Shown here piece by piece: positions 9,821-15,463 of a DNA stretch of 15,463 bases. The position numbers and the translations under genes were made by a program. Numbering within the stretch: position 1 is the first letter of the stretch; each line of letters begins with the position of its first letter. The stretch is from Bondarzewia mesenterica (taxonomy: Eukaryota > Basidiomycota > Agaricomycetes > Russulales > Bondarzewiaceae): contig SGPL01000688.1 of assembly GCA_004802705.1 (NCBI GenBank), positions 1 through 15,463 on the forward strand, given 5' to 3'. The notes beneath the pieces were generated by a model. It was not told the origin of the DNA. It saw nothing but the letters and a program-made list of their open reading frames with translations, and did no database searches.

Positions 9821-9828
9821 TTTATATA
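9821..9828 (-). promoter_or_regulatory. TATA box of the DUF4139 gene
   Basis: The minus strand reads TATATAAA here, 65-72 bases upstream of the ATG at 9756. This would put transcription start about 30 bases downstream and leave a leader of roughly 40 bases. It is the clearest core-promoter element in the window. Confidence 0.6.
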
Positions 9829-10339
9829 GTCTAGGAGCCTGAGAGACGCCACCGGTACTATTTTATTTGGAAGCTGTGTGAGTCATGATCTGGTCATGAT
9901 GCAAGAACTTCTGCTTAGACTCCTGAGGTGATATCTCTTGTGCAGGTGACATGAGTTGTTTTGGAGCTCGGCATGCTATGAGTAGAAGCAAGACTGAGAA
10001 AGAGCCTTCCGAGGGCGTAGGAGCGGGTTAGCTCAGCTGTACTTAAGTATAGCGATAGATCAGCCTGAGAGCACTAAAGAGAGGGACTCCGGTCGACGAC
10101 GCTCAGTGCCAGGGAGAACCTGAAGATACTATCAAAATTTACATAATACAGCGCCAGTGGCCCCCGGGGCCGTACAGTGATTGCTCTGACACGGCTCTGA
10201 CTGAAGTGCATACCTTACTGAAGCCTGAGACTGAGACTATCGAGTCAGTACCAATCACCCGTGATACATCATATCGTACAGTGTGTGCCTATTAGAATTT
10301 AAATGGTCGGATGGAGAAAGAAACTGATGCATCGATCAC
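9829..10339. other. Intergenic region between the amidase 3' end and the DUF4139 promoter
   Basis: This holds the upstream region of the DUF4139 gene and the 3' flank of the amidase gene, both on the minus strand. I see no gene. Small landmarks are a GTCATGAT direct repeat near 9883-9901, the GC palindrome GGCCCCCGGGGCC at 10159-10171 and a CTGAGACTGAGACT duplication near 10225-10240. None has an assigned role. Confidence 0.6.
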
Positions 10340-12358
10340 TCAAACCTCCAGACGCTGATACGCCTTCCCTTCCTCCTTCAATAACGTCTCGATGATCTTC
10401 ATACCTGCCAGCACTTTCTCCTCTTCGAGGCGCCTCCCCACAATCTGCACTCCGATGGGCAACCCGTGCATGCTCTCGGCATCATATCCTTCATAAGCAT
10501 CCGCCTCGATGCCATTAGTTGGTTTAAAATCACGCGGAAGGGCATCCAGCGCACGGTCAACGTGCGTCACGGGGAGTACGCCAGCCGAATAGTCAAGCTA
10601 GGAGCGGAACAGTACCAGTTAATTAAGTTGATCGGACATTCAAGCTGGCACTTCGACACGACTCGCGAAAGACGCACGACGCACCACGTTGAACAGAAAG
10701 GTATATCCGCACGACTTCCACCCCAACCTGCCGCCGTCGTGTTTCATGGCGGGAAGGGCGTTCGGTACCGTCAACACGTAATCCAGCTGCTGTTCCTTCC
10801 AAAAATTGAGCCAAGCCATGCGGTACTGCTCGCGACGCCCAACCAGCGCGTAGAACTCTTGCCCGTCTTTCACACTCCAGCCCTCGATGAGGTCCGCGTA
10901 CAGCGGGTCACGCAGAACATGCCTCCGGAACCATACATGCAATTTCTGGATGAAACGCGGAAGGCGGAGAGCAAGCATCGCGCGGTAGACGCCTGGGTCG
11001 TTGTGCTCCCACCAGCGGATGGGGGATGTAGCGGCAACATCTGGTGGGATGCTCAGAAGATGTCAACACATCAAGCGTAAAGACGAGTTTACAGGCATTA
11101 GTCAGGAGCTGCGAGCCGACTGTGAGAGCTTCGTACGGATTGGGGGGATTGCTGCACGCATAAACAATGTTTCAATGGTTTCAACATCAATAGCGCAAAA
11201 GATGCGCACACGCTGACCACTTCATGACCATGTTCTTGAAGGGTGGATACGACTTGCTGCAGCGCACGGGTGCATGCGGGAGACGGACTTACAACACCTG
11301 TGGAAAGTTCAGTCGAACAGCAGATACACAACCAAAGAACAAGGCGAACCGTCAGTCCACATAATGCCCCATTTGGGCTTCTTCTCAAAGTTGATATCTC
11401 TCCAAGGAATAGGGACGCACTGCATATTTAAAGGTCAAAGAGAAGAATTTTGATAGTCAAGGGCGGGGCCCGTACAGACGGATCGTATTCCCAAGGCTTC
11501 ATGCTAACGACAGCTTTCCAAAACGTCTCCAGATCCTCCAGCGTCCTTGTCATGGGCGAGTAAACAGGCGGTACGCCCTCCTGCCCTACCATCCCAGACG
11601 CGTTCCCAGCCTTCGGAAAACGTGACATCGAGGCCTTGATCGTGTATATCCCACTGTAATGAGCCGGCATACGGACTGAGCCAGCGACATCGGTACCAAT
11701 CCCCAGCCTTGACCCCCCAAGCGCCAGCAGTGCAGCCTCCCCGCCCGTGGACCCACCAGGGGAGTAACCTTTAGAGTGTGGATTGGTGGTCCGTCCGAAT
11801 ACGTCCGAGCAGGACTCAAACGCGAGGAGCGTGATGGGGACATTGGTCTTGACGAACGGGACTGCGCCCGCGTCGCGGAGCAGTCTTACGAGGGGCGCAT
11901 CTTTCTTGAATGGCTTACCCACCCAAGCAGAGTATCCGATACAGGAATCGAATTCCGCGACGCCAACTGTGTCCTTCATGCTAATGGGCATGCCAGCGAG
12001 GGGGCCTTGCTTATGGCATTCCTTGGCCCAGATTTCGGCTTTAGCTATCATCACCTCTGTAAGGCAGTTCGTCTCTTCGTGGGCTTTTAGAGCCTTCTTT
12101 CCGTATGCGAGCAAGACATCTTGGGGGTCAAGCAACCCAGATTGAACGTTGGAGACTATGCTCGAGACGGGTTGACGGAGGATATCGATATCACGAGTCG
12201 TGATGATTGCGCGATATTTGGCAGGGAGCGTCGCGATTCTACTCTCGCGTTCCTGCTGCTTTGAGCGGCTTTGGAAACGTGTCATGGCCCATTGAACGGC
12301 GGATTCTGATGTGGGGAATAACTCACCAAGCACGCCAGTGGGAAAAGTAGGAGAACAT
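10340..12358 (-). CDS. Amidase-signature family hydrolase (amdS/FAAH-like), 551 aa
   Basis: Hydrolyses an amide to acid and amine or ammonia; the substrate cannot be read from sequence. Seven exons: 12358-12327, 12268-11476, 11419-11350, 11297-11210, 11151-11093, 11040-10685 and 10597-10340. Introns are 58, 56, 52, 58, 52 and 87 bp, and every phase closes. The signature motif runs GGSTGGEAALLA then GIGTDVAGSVR. The catalytic triad is intact: K109 in PISMKD, cis-Ser S184 and nucleophile S208. The K-S and S-S spacings of 75 and 24 equal those of mammalian FAAH. The second Ser of the usual GGSSGG is Thr and one oxyanion-hole Gly is Ala. Further family blocks are FVKTNVP, SPMTRTLEDLETFWKAV, LTVPNALPAMKHDG, DYSAGVLPVTHVD and MHGLPIGVQIVGRRLEEEKVL. 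The first exon is only 32 bases and its acceptor is AAG, so the first 11 residues are the least certain part. No clear membrane anchor is seen. Confidence 0.9.
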
Positions 12359-12425
12359 AGTGGTATCGAATGACCTTGGAGCGCTGCATGTTATTTGAAG
12401 TCAGGGCAGGCATATCAAGGTTCAC

Positions 12426-12465
12426 AGATAGATGATTCTATTTCGCAGGTTGTGGATTATGATAG
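12426..12465. promoter_or_regulatory. Pair of GATA-factor-like sites upstream of the amidase gene
   Basis: AGATAG at 12426-12431 and TGATAG at 12460-12465 match the HGATAR consensus bound by AreA/Nit2-type nitrogen regulators, which control acetamidase genes in ascomycetes. Six-base motifs of this kind arise often by chance, so the link to nitrogen control is an inference. Confidence 0.3.
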
Positions 12466-12568
12466 AAATAGAGAAGCCCTTGATTGTAGACGGTAGTCAC
12501 ATTGTAGATATCGGGTGACCTTAGAAGGTGATGCTGACCCAGCAAAGCCCAGCAACCGCTTACGGCCA

Positions 12569-12574
12569 TATATT
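12569..12574 (+). promoter_or_regulatory. Possible TATA element of the MOB gene
   Basis: TATATT lies about 100 bases before the ATG at 12676. It is a weak match and no initiator is evident, so it is only a candidate. Confidence 0.25.
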
Positions 12575-12675
12575 CGTCGGTCCTCGAACGCGCTCACTGG
12601 CTCAAGCCCTCTCAAGCCGCGTTCGCCACCGTGAACGACGTCCACGCTCGCATTTGCCGTCACAAAATTAACATT

Positions 12676-14877
12676 ATGTCGACAGTCACACAAAGACCTT
12701 TGAAGGGATCTAGGATATCCACCTTTTACCCTGTCAAATCTCTTCCTCTGCTTTCGTCTCTTGACAGCGCGTTTCAGCTCCAGGAATATATCTCGCTCCT
12801 CATCCGGCTCGACATTCATGATGTTGAGGCCATCGTTTCTCTTCCGGATAGGTCAGGTGGGAAGGAAAGCACGGAGAGCGGTGAACCATATTCGAACGAG
12901 GAAAGAGAGGCTGAGAAGGACGTCAAAGGCGACTTTGCTGTTGACGAGGCATGTTGGATTTATGAACAGTTACGGTGCGTTGCTTTGCATTTTAGGTGCT
13001 TGAGCTGCAATGTAAGATAAGAAATGTTTTATTTTCTTGTAGACGACTTGCTCAGGACCTCTCCCATCCCTTGATCACTATGTTGCAGCAAGAATGCACA
13101 CGAACGACGTGTCCCGAGATGAAGGCTGGTGAATGGCTATACTTGTGCGTAGCTCATGGCAACGATGGAGCCATGGAGGTGAGCAGCTTGCTGCAGCAGA
13201 CCGCTCAGACTGATCTCACAGCTGGTCACAATCTAGCAATGCTGCGCCATCGACTACATTCTGCATACCGTCGACAGCGCAACGGCGCTTCTCAATTCTC
13301 CAAGAGCATTCCCGTCACGGTGTGTGTCAATATACATCTCAATACACTTATGCCACATTCAACAGTTCTTTTCCTCTTCCTACAGACTCTCAATACCCCA
13401 ATCCTCACACCGTCACTTCAGCTCTCTCGCACGACGCCTCGGCCGCATCTTCGCTCACGCCTACTTCCACCACCGTGAAGTTTTCGAGCAGGCGGAAGCC
13501 GAGTCTGCGCTCTACGCACGCTTCCTCGCCCTCACTTCCAAATTCGACCTTGTTCCGCCCGAGTTCCTCGTCATTCCTCAGCGCGCGTCCACCGACGAAG
13601 ACGTTGAGCCTCCACGCCTACATGCCGCTGCCGTCGACCCACAGCTCGCGCATGCGCTGATGCCTGAAGACGCCGCCCGCGGTCGCGGCCAGGATGGCAC
13701 GTTCGAGACTGTTGAGCTTGGCAGCGGGTCCCCGCCGGAGAGGAACCCTAGTCCGTGGAAAGGTCGGAATCGGACAGGCACGATGGTTCACAGCGAGGCG
13801 TTCAGCATGGCGGAGGAGTTGGCCAAGGGCGAGGAGCTGGAGACGCATAAGCCTGCTCTCGAGCAACCCCCGGTTGTCCCACCTGCTCTTCCTGCTTCTG
13901 CACCGGAACTCGTTCCTGTCGAGATCCCTGAAGAGCCTCAGCGAAAAGACACTCTTGAGAACATACCCGTCCCACCCGAAGAAGCCGACATCGCGCAACA
14001 GCATGACGAATTCCTGTCGGTGGACCCCGCTTTGGCCCGTGAATCTGAGGAAGTCCCCCAGCACGCCGAAGAAATTTTGCAATTTGAGGAGCCCCAAACA
14101 TCCTACGTAGCTGAGGAACAGCGGGAAGATGCACCTTCACTCGCACCTCCAGCTGAAGAGGAGACATTGCCTTCCGTCCCAGTGGCCGTACCACAATCTC
14201 AAGACGAGTTGTCCTCTCATTCGACGGTTTCCAATGAGCAGCCATCAGAGCTCGTGCAGGAGTCTGCGCCCGCATCAAAAATTGAGGCTCCGACGGAAAC
14301 TCCTGAGGAAGATGTCGCTTCTTCCTCTGAGCCTGTTACTGTTACTGTAGAGGAAGCTGTTCATCCTCTTCCTACTGAAGAGCCCGTCTCAGAAGCAGTG
14401 GAGGAACAGGTTCCTGTTCCGGCGGGCCCTTCGGATGACACCCAGTCCACCGCGACGGAGCAGCCTGCTCTCTCTGAGGCGTCAGAAGCGAAGGTAGAGG
14501 ATGAGTCCCAACCTGTACCCCCATCTGCCGTTGAGGAGCCGATACCCACTGCATCGGATGAACCCAAGGTAGAGGTACCCAAAGAGCTAGAACCAGTGAC
14601 GGACAATGACAAGCAAGCGGGGGAATCAGAGATCGCGAAGACGAAACAGCAAGAAGAACCGGATGTCGAGGAGATGCTTGAGGAACCGGAGGTGGTGGCG
14701 TCGAACGCTGAGGAGAAGGAGAGTCCGCAGGCGGAGGCACCCGTTGAGAAAGCGGAAGTGCCTGCACACACGGGAGCCGATGAGCCGATGGTTGGAGAGA
14801 CTACGATGGAGCTCGATGAGAAGGAAGTTTCTTTCATTTTGAAGGATGAGGACGAGGCAGGAACCCCGTCTTCTTGA
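12676..14877 (+). CDS. MOB4/phocein-type MOB kinase adaptor with long acidic tail, 669 aa
   Basis: Four exons: 12676-12974, 13043-13178, 13237-13319 and 13386-14877; introns are 68, 58 and 66 bp, with phases 2, 0 and 2 that all close. The start is the first in-frame ATG. The Mob fold spans residues about 25-235, with CTRTTCPEMKAGEWLYLC, AIDYILHTVDSATALLNS, FPSR, SSLARRLGRIFAHAYFHH and FLALTSKFDLVP. The zinc ligands are all present: C118, C123, H197 and H202, with the same 5-residue spacings as MOB1. The DYILHT, LLNS, FPSR and AHAYFHHR blocks point to the MOB4/phocein subgroup, a STRIPAK component (SmMOB3 in Sordaria, needed for hyphal fusion and fruiting-body development). Animal MOB4 is about 225 residues. 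Here about 430 further residues follow, rich in Pro, Glu, Val, Ala and Ser, without a recognised domain. Confidence 0.93.
13700..14877 (+). other. Low-complexity Pro/Glu/Val-rich tail of the MOB protein
   Basis: From about residue 245 to the end, the translation is dominated by Glu, Pro, Val, Ala and Ser, with recurring VEEP, EEP and PVP-like pieces and a strongly acidic charge. It is expected to be disordered. The regular codon composition creates a long open frame on the opposite strand (14361-14942) that is a shadow, not a gene. Confidence 0.8.
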
Positions 14878-15463
14878 GCTGTACGTTGATTGCGGCTGCT
14901 GCGTCTCGCTTTTATGTTCTGTATTGTATGCTGAGTTTTCACTTTTCTTTCTCTTGTTCAATGTTCATCTGTTTCTGAGTCATGTTTGCCGAGCCCCATC
15001 TTCCCAAACGGTTCTTGTGAGATCACGATTTGTGTGCGCGATAGCGAGTTCCATGCTCGCGATGCAAACGGCACAATTACCAGTTATGCTAATTACTCGG
15101 GGAGCGCCGACTGCGTCGGCACGTACCTTGCTTGCGGGGGGAGTGGGGGGGTGCCGGGAGTTCTGTTGTCATATGTCATTGTATAGTCATTGTAACAGGA
15201 CTGTCGCGTGTTTTTTTTTGTCGTTCTCGGCGGTTGTATCGTACAGAAAGTAAACGTACTAGTATCGTTCGGACGAAGCATGGGGAGTGAAATAGGCGTA
15301 GCTATGTTAATCGTATAGAGCGTAGGAAACAGATGATGGACATATAGAGATGTAGAAAATTCGGATGGACATACCGGGATTGCTGTTCACTGCGACGTGA
15401 ACGTAGCGTGTATGGAGCAGAGATTGTTGTCGGACAGAAATTAGAGTTAGCGTTCATTATGGA
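14878..15463. other. 3' flank of the MOB gene, no further gene
   Basis: It begins with the T-rich 3' UTR of the MOB gene. It contains a G-rich tract at 15136-15158 and a run of T near 15210-15220. Short open frames exist on both strands but none looks coding. The polyadenylation site is not identified. Confidence 0.55.
15136..15158 (+). other. G-rich tract with G-quadruplex potential
   Basis: Runs of 6, 7 and 3 G separated by AGT and TGCC can be divided into four G3 tracts with loops of 1-4 bases. It lies about 260 bases beyond the MOB stop, probably in or near the 3' UTR. Confidence 0.4.

Larger units (their letters stand above)
12359..12675. promoter_or_regulatory. Shared divergent promoter region between amidase and MOB genes
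   Basis: These 317 bases separate the amidase ATG (minus) from the MOB ATG (plus), so both promoters must lie here or overlap the genes. HGATAR-type GATA sites lie at 12426-12431 (AGATAG) and 12460-12465 (TGATAG), about 68 and 102 bases upstream of the amidase start. A TATATT element at 12569-12574 is about 100 bases upstream of the MOB start. Confidence 0.5.

Noticed and set aside
10024..10100. tRNA-like A-box (GGTTAGCTCAG)
   Set aside because: No matching B-box, no anticodon stem and no acceptor-stem pairing could be found.
13324..13385. ATG at 13324 as the start of a separate 517-residue protein
   Set aside because: This stretch is intron 3 of the MOB gene (13320-13385, ending in TTCCTACAG); the Mob fold continues across the splice.
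14361..14942. Ser/Thr-rich 193-codon frame on the minus strand opposite the MOB tail
   Set aside because: It mirrors the Glu/Pro/Val codons of the MOB tail and has no independent evidence.
1..15463. Prokaryotic-type defence system, CRISPR array or operon
   Set aside because: The genes are intron-containing eukaryotic genes with separate promoters, and no spaced direct-repeat array exists.

Overview
The window looks like nuclear DNA of a filamentous basidiomycete, most likely an agaricomycete. The four gene models assembled here are interrupted by short introns of 52-87 bp with GT donors and AG acceptors, intergenic DNA is sparse, and the protein families (MOB4/phocein with a long tail, amdS/FAAH-type amidase, fungal DUF4140/DUF4139 protein) fit that group. 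There are no operons, Shine-Dalgarno sites, CRISPR arrays, phage genes or recognisable tRNA/rRNA genes. The organism call is an inference from gene structure and remembered family features, because no database search was possible.

Layout. 1-1883: no supported gene; the first 100 bases hold short direct and inverted repeats that may be the edge of a repetitive element. 1884-5565 (minus): a two-exon gene for a 1209-residue protein with an N-terminal helical region, a disordered acidic/serine-rich part, a very long Glu/Lys/Arg helix built on a 7-residue repeat, and a C-terminal J-domain-like module with a WHPDRF motif. 5566-7737: mostly without a recognisable gene, but 5778-6672 on the plus strand shows three successive intron-like elements and may be a small or decaying gene. 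7738-9756 (minus): a five-exon gene for a 588-residue DUF4140/DUF4139 (mucoidy-inhibitor-like, TIGR02231 type) protein with a TATA box. 10340-12358 (minus): a seven-exon gene for a 551-residue amidase-signature hydrolase with an intact Lys-Ser-Ser triad. 12676-14877 (plus): a four-exon gene for a 669-residue MOB4/phocein-type protein with a roughly 430-residue Pro/Glu/Val-rich tail. 14878-15463: 3' flank.

The genes do not form a pathway. The amidase and MOB genes are divergent and share a 317-bp intergenic promoter region that contains two GATA sites on the amidase side. The most interesting items are the J-like protein with its exceptional charged helix, the long acidic tail on the MOB protein, and the unresolved spliced unit at 5778-6672. 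I did not see a convincing new multi-gene system.
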